Source: a virus
Length of the DNA stretch: 53,712 nucleotides
IMG/VR virus record: IMGVR_UViG_3300008113_006113
Coordinates: 1-53,712 of that record
Direction: 5' to 3' (one strand)
The first letter of the stretch is position 1. Each line of letters starts with the position of its first letter. A program made the translations under genes and the position numbers. Of the stretch, positions 41,155-49,846 are shown piece after piece. The notes under the pieces were generated by a model, which saw only the letters and a program-made list of their open reading frames with translations, made no database searches and was not told the DNA's origin.

Positions 41155-42996
41155 TTAAAGCAATTTATTAAAATCACCATAGCTTCTGCCATCCTTAGTT
41201 GAAGGACCTTTGTTTCCGTATCCGAATTCATCAGTTTCTCCTGGCATTCCCACCTCAAGTTTTGCAGATATCAGTTGCTTGTAATCGTTTTCTAACTCGT
41301 CAAACACATCACCTACCATCTGATTGAAATCATAACCGTCGAAAAGACCAGGTAAGTTCACTAAAGTCATAGCCACGTCATCGTGTCCGGTTTGACTGGA
41401 ATATGTTCCCCTGTTATTTAGTCCGAATGTAAAAAGCTCCGGGATGGTCCATTTTTTATCATTTACGAGGATCTTCCCCTCTCTTATAAGACTTCTGAGA
41501 AGTTCGCAATACTTCATCTTATTCTTTTCGTTGTACTTGATGCCAGGTTTTAAAACTCTTGCGGATTCAGAATGCTTAGTAAACAAGAACATCTCGTCAT
41601 AATAGTCATCGTCCGTCATCAACTTTTCGTATAGAAGCTCCCCTTTAAAGTTCATTTCTATAGCTAGCTTAACCCTATCGATGCCAACAACTTTTATTAA
41701 TCCCCTTAATAATTTAACAAGTTCCTCAAGTTTTATCTCGTTATCTCTGAAAACACCTACCTGAACCAGACCGAAAAAATCGGATTCGTCTTCATATTCC
41801 TGTATAGATTCTATCATTTTCTTAGGAAGGGGAGTAACTTTGAAGATATTAACAACGGTGAAATCACCTTTTACACCAGCACTTATATCAATAGAGAAAA
41901 CGAATTTTTTTCCAGGTGAATTTGCATTATCGATGTTAAATTTAGGATGCCATAGAAGATTCTCATAATTTAAGGACTCTTCATAATGTAAGCAATCTAT
42001 CTCCTTCCATTCATATTCAACCTCGTTTGTTTTGATCTTCTTTAATTCATTTGACCCGAGAAGCAAGGAAGAAGAGCTTAAAAACTGGTTACCGTATTCC
42101 TGATTAAAAAGTTCTTCGCTACCTAAGTTCCCAATCTCTTTTTGTTTCCATGCCTCATCTCTTCCGGGAACCTGCCACCAATCTACTCTGATTGGATTGA
42201 AGCTATTCTCTCCCATTAGAGCCCCCTGGTATATCTCATAAAACTTATTCATCCCATTAGGGGTGGAAGTGATTATGATTCTGGAGACCTTTGACGATGA
42301 TACGGTTGGGTAAGTTGATCTAAAAAAGGCTTCTATAAAGTTTGGATTAATGTGAGCAAACTCATCCATGTATAAGAAGTGTATAGTAAAACCGATACCG
42401 GATGTTTTAGTTGTGGTCTTAGCTAAGATTCTACATCCGTTGTCAAACCTCATGGACATCACGTTATTTACAACCATACCAGGTTTAAGGAAGAACGGAA
42501 GTCCCTTGATGATTGCTTTGATCTTGTCCATTAGCTCTTCTGCGGTATCGCCCACGTTAGCCAAAATCATCGCATTTTTATCGTGATTGAATAACAGATA
42601 CCAAACAAGAATTACCGAAGAGGTAATAGATTTACCAACCTGTCTAGGTGCTAAAAATATATTAAATCTGTTGGCTTGGTACTCTCTAAGAACTGAGGTC
42701 TGATAATCTCTAAGCTTGATGTAGTTCAAACCCTCATCGGTCATAACCTGACAATACTTAGCAAAATAAGTAACATCCTCCGCACACTTGCGCATTTCTA
42801 GGATTTCCTCCGGTGTATATTCCCAAAGAATATTTGCCCTTTTTAATTCGGGGTTGTTGTCATGGAATGGGTTGTCTACACTTTTATAGTCAAGCCCTTC
42901 CTCATCAACTCTTCTAAGAAGTTCATTTATTCTGGAGGTTGTCCAATAACTACTCTCCGTTTGTGAATCTTCTTTCTGTACTGCTTCTGAAAACAT
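41155..42996 (-). CDS. 17: Terminase large subunit (T4 gp17-like)
   Basis: 613 residues, equal to T4 gp17 (610). Walker A APRQVGKS at about 116-123, Walker B FLYMDEFA at 207-214 with catalytic Glu, coupling motif TSTPNG near 243-248, and a C-terminal RNase H-like nuclease with FSIDISAG (Asp370), EMNFKGE near 446 and the HDD motif near 565. It is the packaging motor and headful nuclease. It lies immediately after the proposed small subunit with a 1-nt gap. Confidence 0.95.
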   Translation of the reverse strand: MFSEAVQKEDSQTESSYWTTSRINELLRRVDEEGLDYKSVDNPFHDNNPELKRANILWEYTPEEILEMRKCAEDVTYFAKYCQVMTDEGLNYIKLRDYQTSVLREYQANRFNIFLAPRQVGKSITSSVILVWYLLFNHDKNAMILANVGDTAEELMDKIKAIIKGLPFFLKPGMVVNNVMSMRFDNGCRILAKTTTKTSGIGFTIHFLYMDEFAHINPNFIEAFFRSTYPTVSSSKVSRIIITSTPNGMNKFYEIYQGALMGENSFNPIRVDWWQVPGRDEAWKQKEIGNLGSEELFNQEYGNQFLSSSSLLLGSNELKKIKTNEVEYEWKEIDCLHYEESLNYENLLWHPKFNIDNANSPGKKFVFSIDISAGVKGDFTVVNIFKVTPLPKKMIESIQEYEDESDFFGLVQVGVFRDNEIKLEELVKLLRGLIKVVGIDRVKLAIEMNFKGELLYEKLMTDDDYYDEMFLFTKHSESARVLKPGIKYNEKNKMKYCELLRSLIREGKILVNDKKWTIPELFTFGLNNRGTYSSQTGHDDVAMTLVNLPGLFDGYDFNQMVGDVFDELENDYKQLISAKLEVGMPGETDEFGYGNKGPSTKDGRSYGDFNKLL

Positions 42997-42997
42997 A

Positions 42998-43783
42998 TTA
43001 TTCTATTATATCGTCCTCAATGATAAAATCGGTTTGATCCTCATCATCACTTTGTGGACGGAGTTGGTCATCAATTAGTTTCTTGTCTCTGGCGTTAACA
43101 ACCGCATTTGGGTTAACCTCTACTGGTTTAACATCAACAATCTCGGTTCCCAAAATGTCCCTTAGACCTTCCATTATTCCTCTTGTACCTCTAGATCTTA
43201 TTCCAGATCCGTCAGTATTTGAAGGGTAGAAAGTATTGGTCTCTCCTTCTAATCCAGTCTGTTGGTCCATCATAACACCTCCTGAGTGTCTTTTCTCTTC
43301 CAGCTCTGTGTTGACTCTCTTGTAGCTCTGTTCCATTTTTTCCAGATAAGTCTGATAATCCTTAGGCATTTGCATTATTTGTGACTGTAGCTGTGCAAGA
43401 ACTTCAAAAATTCTGGGGTGCATGTTCCCTAAATCTATTTCTTCGAGCAATTTTGTAATAGCGTGTTGAGCAGATTTCATCTGAAACATCATAGCTGAGA
43501 CGTTCATCGCATCGACTTTCTTCTTTAAATCTAGGAGTTCCACGTGCCCGTGAGCGCCCGGATCCACGTAAAATTTTGCAACCGAATCCATTAATGCTCT
43601 GGCTTCAGTGAGAGCACTAAGTTTTTCATCGGCAAAATTCATCAACTCAGAAGTCTTTAATCTAGGCAAATCATCGGAATCCAGCGAAACTGAATCTAAG
43701 GACTCCTCCATTATTATGGCATCAAGATTCTCTTTTATTTTCTCTTGAATTACCTTTTCTGGTTTCGGTTTTCTTCTTGGCAT
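42998..43783 (-). CDS. 16: Terminase small subunit candidate (T4 gp16-like position)
   Basis: 261 residues. Mostly charged helical: an N-terminal Lys-rich stretch (MPRRKPKPEKVIQEKIKEN), long central helices (ELLDLKKKVDAMNVSAMMFQ, MEQSYKRVNTELEEKR) and a Gly/Asn-rich linker before an acidic end. The gene abuts gp17 with one base between, as 16 and 17 do in T4, but it is longer than gp16 (164). No helix-turn-helix could be identified with confidence. It would recognise DNA and stimulate the motor ATPase. Confidence 0.5.
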   Translation of the reverse strand: MPRRKPKPEKVIQEKIKENLDAIIMEESLDSVSLDSDDLPRLKTSELMNFADEKLSALTEARALMDSVAKFYVDPGAHGHVELLDLKKKVDAMNVSAMMFQMKSAQHAITKLLEEIDLGNMHPRIFEVLAQLQSQIMQMPKDYQTYLEKMEQSYKRVNTELEEKRHSGGVMMDQQTGLEGETNTFYPSNTDGSGIRSRGTRGIMEGLRDILGTEIVDVKPVEVNPNAVVNARDKKLIDDQLRPQSDDEDQTDFIIEDDIIE

Positions 43784-43815
43784 ATTTTATCTATTTCTAG
43801 CGAACTTAGGTATGT

Positions 43816-46143
43816 TCAGCAATATACTTTATAGGCATTGTTTTCTGTTCCGTAGAAAGGACTGTTCTTATCAGTATTTATATCAGAAGGTGCGGAGAAC
43901 ACTATAGGATCTGTAAACATTCTAACTTCTTCATGAACCTTATTCAATTTACTAGTTTGCTCATTTGGATTAACCGGGTCGTAACTTAATGCCCAAATAT
44001 TAGCAGCAATTTGTTTGTAGATATTAGAAACGTTAACAACAACACCATACCAATCACCATATTCTGGTGTGAATTGTAAAGGCGAATTTATTATGGTGTC
44101 ATTTAATCTTATAACTAAACTTCCCTGGCCCAAGAAAGGATTAGTATTTTCGTCCATGATTCCAGAGTGAATGAGATCTATCCTTATTCCCTTCATATCA
44201 CTATTTGTATCAAGATAAAGACCGCTGATCAAATTCCTGCTTTGAGCTTTCTGTACTTTCCAAACTATAGTTCCTTGAGAGAAAGTGGTCGAATTGTTCT
44301 TAACTGTAAATCTATACTCGTCTATTACGTTGATAACTTCGTAACCTCCCGAGTGTAACTTATCGCCCTTTATAGCAACATATCCTTCGGGATTCGATGC
44401 ATAGGATTGCCATTTCTCCAATCGGTGTCTGTTTGGATAAGTACTGATATAAAGATAATTAGAATCAGAGCTTTCCAATGTTGCATTCAGTATCGGATAT
44501 CCTCTCTTCGTCATTTTACTGTTATCGTAGAAATCCCTTAGGCTAAACCAGCAAGTGTAAGCAAGCTCACCTCCTGTTTTAAGTTCAGGCAGCATCTTAT
44601 ACCTTATCGCATTTTTATATCGAGTAGGATCGTATTGGAATTCTGAAACGTCAGCAAAAGCTTCAGATAAGTCATAATAATTATTTAAAACTATAGTCCA
44701 GTTATTATTCAGATCATATTCTATGATAGGAAGATCCTTATAAACATAGGATCTAATCGGATCCTGAGCCATCTGTGTTATAGTGGTTGCGTACTGCTGA
44801 GGTTTAGATGATTTCAATTCCTCCGCTTTGACCTCATCACCAAATAGCTCCTGAGTTGTTACCGCTATACCTTCGAGTTCTTCTTTATAAGCAGGATCTT
44901 GGAAATACGTGTTACTTCTAGGACTATACTTCTGAAGTTCTATTTTAAAGTAAACTGGGGAGTTCATAAAATCCCTGAATAAATAAGTCGAATTTATTTC
45001 ATAGATTCTATTCGTAATTGGGAAATATATTATGTCTCTCTTTCTAGGCTGAGATCCCTTACCGAATATGCTTTCAAAATACCTCCTGTCTATCTGAATC
45101 TCAAAAGGATTTTCAAACTGCAGACCAAAAGGATCAAAGTTTATTTTGTTATCAGGAAACTGGTTTTGTGGAACTAGGATCTTAATACATTTTTCAGCAA
45201 CGACATTAAATAAAGTGTATTCTCTTAATATAACATCCTTGCCTCTTCCCTGTGGCTGAACTGAATAGTAGTTAGCTTCAAGACCAAATACTTTATTAAC
45301 CATTTGGCTAAGATCCTGATATAAGTTTAGTGCTCTATTTACTGCATAAGGATTGAAAGTGAAATTACAATCGCTAAATATGATGGGTCTAGTTGAAATC
45401 TCGTTAGAGCATATCGCTGCAGGCTTATAAATAACTACCTCCGGTGTGGCAGCATATTCAAGATCCAGGTCGAAATTAACAATAACTATACTCGGATCTA
45501 TAGGCTCTTCCGTGTTGTATATGATTGTCCCGTCGTCATTAACTAAAACAGAGGTGAATCTAAATTCGGGATAGAACTTATTATTAGGGTCCAGTGTTAT
45601 TTCAAATAAGTCAGAAAATTCATTAGTTAGCCCTCCTAATGCGGTTCCTACGTTTGTCCAGAGTGACCACGTTTTACCGTCTATGCTATATCTGAAATCT
45701 ATGGCTATGTCGTCTGCATTTAGTACGGATCCGCTGTTATTACTTCCTCCTGTGTCAATTATCCAACCTTTGAACTTAGTTACGTAAAGGAATGGGTTAT
45801 CCCAAGATAATACCCTGTAATTACCTATGTACGTGAAGTTTAAGGCACTATCGAGCTGTTCAATTCTAGTAGCATAGTAATCAGATGTCGAGCAAGGCTT
45901 GTAGTACGTATTTCCGTTTATTACAACGGTGTGGTATCCCCCGCATCCAATTTGAATGGCTCTGGCTTCTGCGGCATCTGTAGTAGCAAAAAGATCATCC
46001 ACAGAAGAATCTTTGACCTTCGTCGTGTTATCGAGGCCGTCGTGATATTTATACCTAATATCGGTGAGATCATATTGCTCACCACTACCATTATAAACTG
46101 GGGTTCCTTCTTTAGGAAACTTGTCCTCTGGATTAAAACTCAT
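43816..46143 (-). CDS. 14: Neck protein (T4 gp14-like) domain in a large virion protein
   Basis: 775 residues. The region near 355-415 (IDRRYFESIFGKGSQPRKRDIIYFPITNRIYEINSTY...YFKIELQKYSP) follows the gp14 neck pattern: a folded segment with PR..D[IL]IYFP[LI]..[RQ][IL][YF]EI and a KL.C.L.[YK]Y end. T4 gp14 is only about 256 residues. The rest is beta-rich: residues 80-300 and a C-terminal part (about 560-775) that looks like a LamG-type beta-sandwich. A late promoter is 24 nt upstream. It may join head to tail and carry surface domains. The gp14 assignment is for the middle region only. Confidence 0.55.
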   Translation of the reverse strand: MSFNPEDKFPKEGTPVYNGSGEQYDLTDIRYKYHDGLDNTTKVKDSSVDDLFATTDAAEARAIQIGCGGYHTVVINGNTYYKPCSTSDYYATRIEQLDSALNFTYIGNYRVLSWDNPFLYVTKFKGWIIDTGGSNNSGSVLNADDIAIDFRYSIDGKTWSLWTNVGTALGGLTNEFSDLFEITLDPNNKFYPEFRFTSVLVNDDGTIIYNTEEPIDPSIVIVNFDLDLEYAATPEVVIYKPAAICSNEISTRPIIFSDCNFTFNPYAVNRALNLYQDLSQMVNKVFGLEANYYSVQPQGRGKDVILREYTLFNVVAEKCIKILVPQNQFPDNKINFDPFGLQFENPFEIQIDRRYFESIFGKGSQPRKRDIIYFPITNRIYEINSTYLFRDFMNSPVYFKIELQKYSPRSNTYFQDPAYKEELEGIAVTTQELFGDEVKAEELKSSKPQQYATTITQMAQDPIRSYVYKDLPIIEYDLNNNWTIVLNNYYDLSEAFADVSEFQYDPTRYKNAIRYKMLPELKTGGELAYTCWFSLRDFYDNSKMTKRGYPILNATLESSDSNYLYISTYPNRHRLEKWQSYASNPEGYVAIKGDKLHSGGYEVINVIDEYRFTVKNNSTTFSQGTIVWKVQKAQSRNLISGLYLDTNSDMKGIRIDLIHSGIMDENTNPFLGQGSLVIRLNDTIINSPLQFTPEYGDWYGVVVNVSNIYKQIAANIWALSYDPVNPNEQTSKLNKVHEEVRMFTDPIVFSAPSDINTDKNSPFYGTENNAYKVYC

Positions 46144-46166
46144 TCTTTTAGGGGATATCTTTCTTT

Positions 46167-46174
46167 TATATATC
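46167..46174 (-). promoter_or_regulatory. Late promoter (GATATATA)
   Basis: The minus strand reads AGGATATATAAAA, 24 nt upstream of the gp14-like gene, in the gap after the glycosyltransferase block. Confidence 0.65.
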
Positions 46175-46202
46175 CTTCTAAATAAATAAGGGAAGTTTGC
46201 CG

Positions 46203-47384
46203 TTAGGGATTAAAGAATTCCCACTCCTTAATTAGAGAAAATACTTGGTCTGGAGTTATTGACTTAGTGCACTCAAAATGCCTGTCGGTATCCTTGTGTT
46301 CGGGACACCACATCCAGTCACCCTTGTCAAATTTATGTTCAACTCTATTAAAACATCCGTGGCATTTATCTTCGTTGATTATTCTAAGGGTTTTGTCAGA
46401 AAACTCGCAAAATTTATCGGTGAATCCGGAGATTAAAACTACAGGTACGTTCAAGCCCCAAGATAGCCAAGAAAGACCTGAGCTTATCCCTATAAAAAAT
46501 TCACAATTCAGTATATCGCTTACCCGATCTTCTATTGGTAAATCACCGGTTTTATCGATGACACCAGATAAGAAATTTCCTTGTCTATGAATAAGAATAA
46601 TCTCGTAGCCAATTTCTTTGAAACGATCTACGAGTTCCTGCCATCCGTTAGGATAGTTCCAGTGTTTAGCTGCAGCGGTAGACTCAGTTCCGATGCAAAT
46701 ATACTTTTTATCAGTGGGTCTCTGGCTGATGGTTCTTTTTATTCTAGGTTTTATTTCGCCTATGTAGTCTACGCCAAGTATGTCAGCAGCAACCTTCTGA
46801 AGAGGACAAATCCTAGGATCAACTTTGTGATAATTAACGTCATCCTCAATATACCAGCCAATACCTATAATAACATCAATATCATCTACACGATATCCAG
46901 GATGTTTGAACTGTATCTTATCATACTCGCTTTCAAAGAGATGATTCCAAAATGTAGTAACTATAACGTTGGAGCAGTTATGATCCTCAGCAAACTTATT
47001 AACATAGGGGATCCAAGCAATCGTATCCCCCAATGAACTGCTCTCCAAAGCTATTATAACTTTACCGGATTTTATTTTTTCAATAAGATTAAAACTGGCT
47101 ACCTCCGATCCATTCTTGTCATAAACCAATATATTTGTATCAGTAATCCATCTTCGATATGCGTAGGTAAAGAATCCTGTTTCTATTTCACTAGAATGAA
47201 AAATGTTACCCTCCGAATCAAGCATTTTAACGGTGTATGGTTCAACATTATAATCGCCAAAAGAGATTAATACTTTCGGTGAAAAGTCAAACCATATCTT
47301 GATGCTTACCTTATGTTTAAATATAGGGTAATCAGCTTTCTTTAAATCCTTATAGACCAATATTGATTCTTCGTGTATCTGCAT
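46203..47384 (-). CDS. TibC/autotransporter-heptosyltransferase-like glycosyltransferase
   Basis: 393 residues with a GT9/GT-B core: ALESSSLGDTIAWIPYVNKFAEDHNC, VTTFWNHLFE, GTESTAAAKHWNYPNGWQEL and GISSGLSWLSWGLNVPVVLISGF. The GDTIAWIPYV and TFWN.LF segments, and a metal finger made by Cys341, Cys344, Cys360 and Cys372, match the TibC/Aah family of protein O-heptosyltransferases, which use ADP-heptose to modify Ser of adhesins. A similar role on a phage surface protein is an inference. It is the last of four glycosyltransferase genes. Confidence 0.78.
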   Translation of the reverse strand: MQIHEESILVYKDLKKADYPIFKHKVSIKIWFDFSPKVLISFGDYNVEPYTVKMLDSEGNIFHSSEIETGFFTYAYRRWITDTNILVYDKNGSEVASFNLIEKIKSGKVIIALESSSLGDTIAWIPYVNKFAEDHNCSNVIVTTFWNHLFESEYDKIQFKHPGYRVDDIDVIIGIGWYIEDDVNYHKVDPRICPLQKVAADILGVDYIGEIKPRIKRTISQRPTDKKYICIGTESTAAAKHWNYPNGWQELVDRFKEIGYEIILIHRQGNFLSGVIDKTGDLPIEDRVSDILNCEFFIGISSGLSWLSWGLNVPVVLISGFTDKFCEFSDKTLRIINEDKCHGCFNRVEHKFDKGDWMWCPEHKDTDRHFECTKSITPDQVFSLIKEWEFFNP

Positions 47385-47389
47385 CGATT

Positions 47390-48346
47390 TTACATTTGTT
47401 TGATGAATCCAAGGATCTCTAGTATCCTGTACACATTTTTTTCTAAATCCTCTGTTAGATAATGTGCTAAATCATTATTATTATAGGAATTACTATAGGT
47501 TTCTAAATTTCTAAAGATAACAGGCGTTTTCCAGGAAAGGGATTCTTTTATGCACAAAGGATTAAGCTCAAAAACAGAGGTAAAAACAAAAAGATCTGCT
47601 GCTTGGTAAAAGGTATCTACGTCACTTCTTTCGCCCCAAACTCTACAATTACTGGGAAGTTCCTTCATTAAAGGATCCCAGTAATCAGAAAAATTAGGAG
47701 CTTGATTTCCTATAAAATGGAATTCTATCGGGAATTTCTGCAAAGCTTTAGCGTACTTAATTAATTCAGCCTGATTTTTTCCTGGAGTAAATAGACCAAC
47801 ATTTATAATGTGTTTCTTGTTGGAATCTAAATTAAGATCAGATAATGCTAGATCTCTATTAGGTCTTTTGTTTTCGATTGGATATTCAAGAAGTTCGCTG
47901 GGTATTCCGAGTACACTAAACTTATCTCTTATCCACTTAGAAACCATGACAAACTTATCTGGTTTATAAATTTTAATCGATGGATCTATTTGGGAACTGT
48001 GACAAGTCTCACAAATGAAATAACTCCTGTCCTTATCGTAAATAGATTTAAGTATATTATTATCAACAAAAGTTTCTACTATCTCCTCGAAATGCACGAT
48101 GTCGGGGGAGATAGTAGAAATTATTTCGATCAATTTAGATTTATCGTCTCCCAAGGAGATAAACTTGTCACCTAAAATTGAGATGACTTTATTTCTTTGT
48201 ACCACATAGGCATCTCCATAATAAGAGTATTCAACACAATAGATATCACTAGAATCATTAAAAGATTCTATTTTTTTGAGCAAGTATTGTGGTAATCCTC
48301 CTGTTGAGAAGTGCGGAGAGACGTATAATATCTTTTTTCTATTCAC
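47390..48346 (-). CDS. Glycosyltransferase family 4-like protein
   Basis: 318 residues, GT-B. STGGLPQYLLKKIESF near the N-terminus, then NVGLFTPGKNQAELIKYAKAL, FHFIGNQAP and VWGERSDVDTFYQAADLFVFTSVFELNPLCIKESLSWKTPVI, the classical GT4 C-terminal domain with the E-x7-E-like end. The donor sugar cannot be inferred. It lies 5 nt upstream of the TibC-like gene. Together they suggest stepwise glycan addition. Confidence 0.82.
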   Translation of the reverse strand: MNRKKILYVSPHFSTGGLPQYLLKKIESFNDSSDIYCVEYSYYGDAYVVQRNKVISILGDKFISLGDDKSKLIEIISTISPDIVHFEEIVETFVDNNILKSIYDKDRSYFICETCHSSQIDPSIKIYKPDKFVMVSKWIRDKFSVLGIPSELLEYPIENKRPNRDLALSDLNLDSNKKHIINVGLFTPGKNQAELIKYAKALQKFPIEFHFIGNQAPNFSDYWDPLMKELPSNCRVWGERSDVDTFYQAADLFVFTSVFELNPLCIKESLSWKTPVIFRNLETYSNSYNNNDLAHYLTEDLEKNVYRILEILGFIKQM

Positions 48347-48354
48347 TAAGAAAA

Positions 48355-48630
48355 TTAAGCTTCTTTGGTAAACATACCCGATTCGAAATCTAGCTTCCCT
48401 TGTCCATATTCAGCCACAACTTTTTGCTGAAGCTCCGCTTCTCTAATAGAGATGTCCTCAGCATAATCATAAAGGGCTTTAAGTTCTTGTTCAACTAATT
48501 CTAAATCTTTTCTGTGAAAAGCAGCTTCCACATTAAGTCTTCCGATTCTAATCACGTTCTGTGTTAGCTCGTCTCTTAATTTTTGGATTTCCATTAAGAG
48601 TTCTTCTGGTAATTTAATTTGTTCTGACAT
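48355..48630 (-). CDS. Small coiled-coil protein in the glycosyltransferase block
   Basis: 91 residues: a continuous charged helix (IQKLRDELTQNVIRIGRLNVEAAFHRKDLELVEQELKALYDYAEDISIREAELQ), then a short end GKLDFESGMF. Similar short coiled-coil proteins often occur in phage structural blocks, but I recognise no family. It may be a glycosyltransferase accessory or a fibre chaperone; neither is proven. Confidence 0.5.
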   Translation of the reverse strand: MSEQIKLPEELLMEIQKLRDELTQNVIRIGRLNVEAAFHRKDLELVEQELKALYDYAEDISIREAELQQKVVAEYGQGKLDFESGMFTKEA

Positions 48631-48643
48631 ATTTATTTTGTTT

Positions 48644-49846
48644 TTATTTTAAGAATGAAGGCCCTTGGGCTGACGTTAATACTTTATTTGGTTGAATGTC
48701 CTCCGTCGGAATCACATCTACTATCTCGTTTTTGTGATTTGCAATTTTATGGAGATCATGAACATATGTTCCAGTATCGGGGTAAGCAGAATTAGTTAGA
48801 AGAAAACATCTATTAGGAAATGGATTTTTTCTAGCCAGATCTGTTAATCTCCTTGTGCACCCAAGCATAGAATCATAGTCTCCCATAGATAGAAAAATTT
48901 CAGCCATCCACATTAGATGTTCGTTTCTTTCCGGACAAAATTGCTCGGCGTTCGCAAGATAAAAAAGTGCGGTTTCTTTATCTTCCATAAATCTGTACGC
49001 GTTAGCTATTAAGCACATACCAAGGTAGGACATTTCATTTTGGAAATGCCCAGTTTTCTTATTTTCCCAGTCGTGCATAACATTTAGATACTGTTCAAAA
49101 TAAAATATGGCTCTTCTTGCATACTCTATTGAGTGAGCTCTTTTAAATGGAAAGTTATCTGAATCCTCATAGCAATCGGAATAGCTTTTTCCAATATACC
49201 AAAGATGATATGTGTCTTCTAATACTTTACCGCTTGTTACTTGATCGGATTCTAGCTCCAGAGCATCCTTCAAAAACTTAGTTGGCGAAGCCCATGTTTG
49301 GCCGTCGTTGGTTATGATGTGTCTAAATGATCTAGGTAAATTTACTCTCTGAAATCCCTCGTCATTTGCACCGGATCCGGGCAATAATATCACCTCATGT
49401 CTTTTATCATGTTTAAAAGACCAGGGAAGTCTTGCGTTCCATAACCAAGTTCTGAAATAAACACTTCCCCCACCGTCAGCGGTTATATTAAAGCTCTGAA
49501 TTGAATGCTCATTTAAAATGTTCCAGTCAAAATCAGCATCAACAACAAGCTGTTCGTCAGCATCCATTCTTAAAATCCAATCGCATCCATGATCTGATTT
49601 TAAGCAGGTTTGCAAAGTATGATCTCTATTCCATCCTGGATATTCCCATTTAGTTTCGTAAAGAAATCCGGGAATTTGTTTTTCGTTAAAAAAGTTTCTG
49701 ATTAGATCCTGTGTTCCGTCTGTAGATCCATTGTCCTGAATAACCCAATAATCAACATATTGATAGCACGATTCCAGCATTCTCAGGATAGTTCTGGATT
49801 CGTTTGCTACCATAGCATTTAAACATATTTTACTTCTCCTTAGCAT
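48644..49846 (-). CDS. GT2 glycosyltransferase with C-terminal TPR-like helical region
   Basis: 400 residues. N-terminal GT-A fold: ICLNAMVANESRTILRMLESC, YWVIQDNGSTDGTQDLI (nucleotide-sugar motif), EWNRDHTLQTCL-type segment and WILRMDADEQL with the DxD metal site (Asp-Ala-Asp). The C-terminal 150 residues are helical repeats (YARRAIFYFEQYL, LANAEQFCPERNEHLMWMAEIFLS), TPR-like, as in some SP-beta-like glucosyltransferases. It overlaps the upstream GT gene by 17 nt, so the two are translationally coupled. Confidence 0.85.
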   Translation of the reverse strand: MLRRSKICLNAMVANESRTILRMLESCYQYVDYWVIQDNGSTDGTQDLIRNFFNEKQIPGFLYETKWEYPGWNRDHTLQTCLKSDHGCDWILRMDADEQLVVDADFDWNILNEHSIQSFNITADGGGSVYFRTWLWNARLPWSFKHDKRHEVILLPGSGANDEGFQRVNLPRSFRHIITNDGQTWASPTKFLKDALELESDQVTSGKVLEDTYHLWYIGKSYSDCYEDSDNFPFKRAHSIEYARRAIFYFEQYLNVMHDWENKKTGHFQNEMSYLGMCLIANAYRFMEDKETALFYLANAEQFCPERNEHLMWMAEIFLSMGDYDSMLGCTRRLTDLARKNPFPNRCFLLTNSAYPDTGTYVHDLHKIANHKNEIVDVIPTEDIQPNKVLTSAQGPSFLK

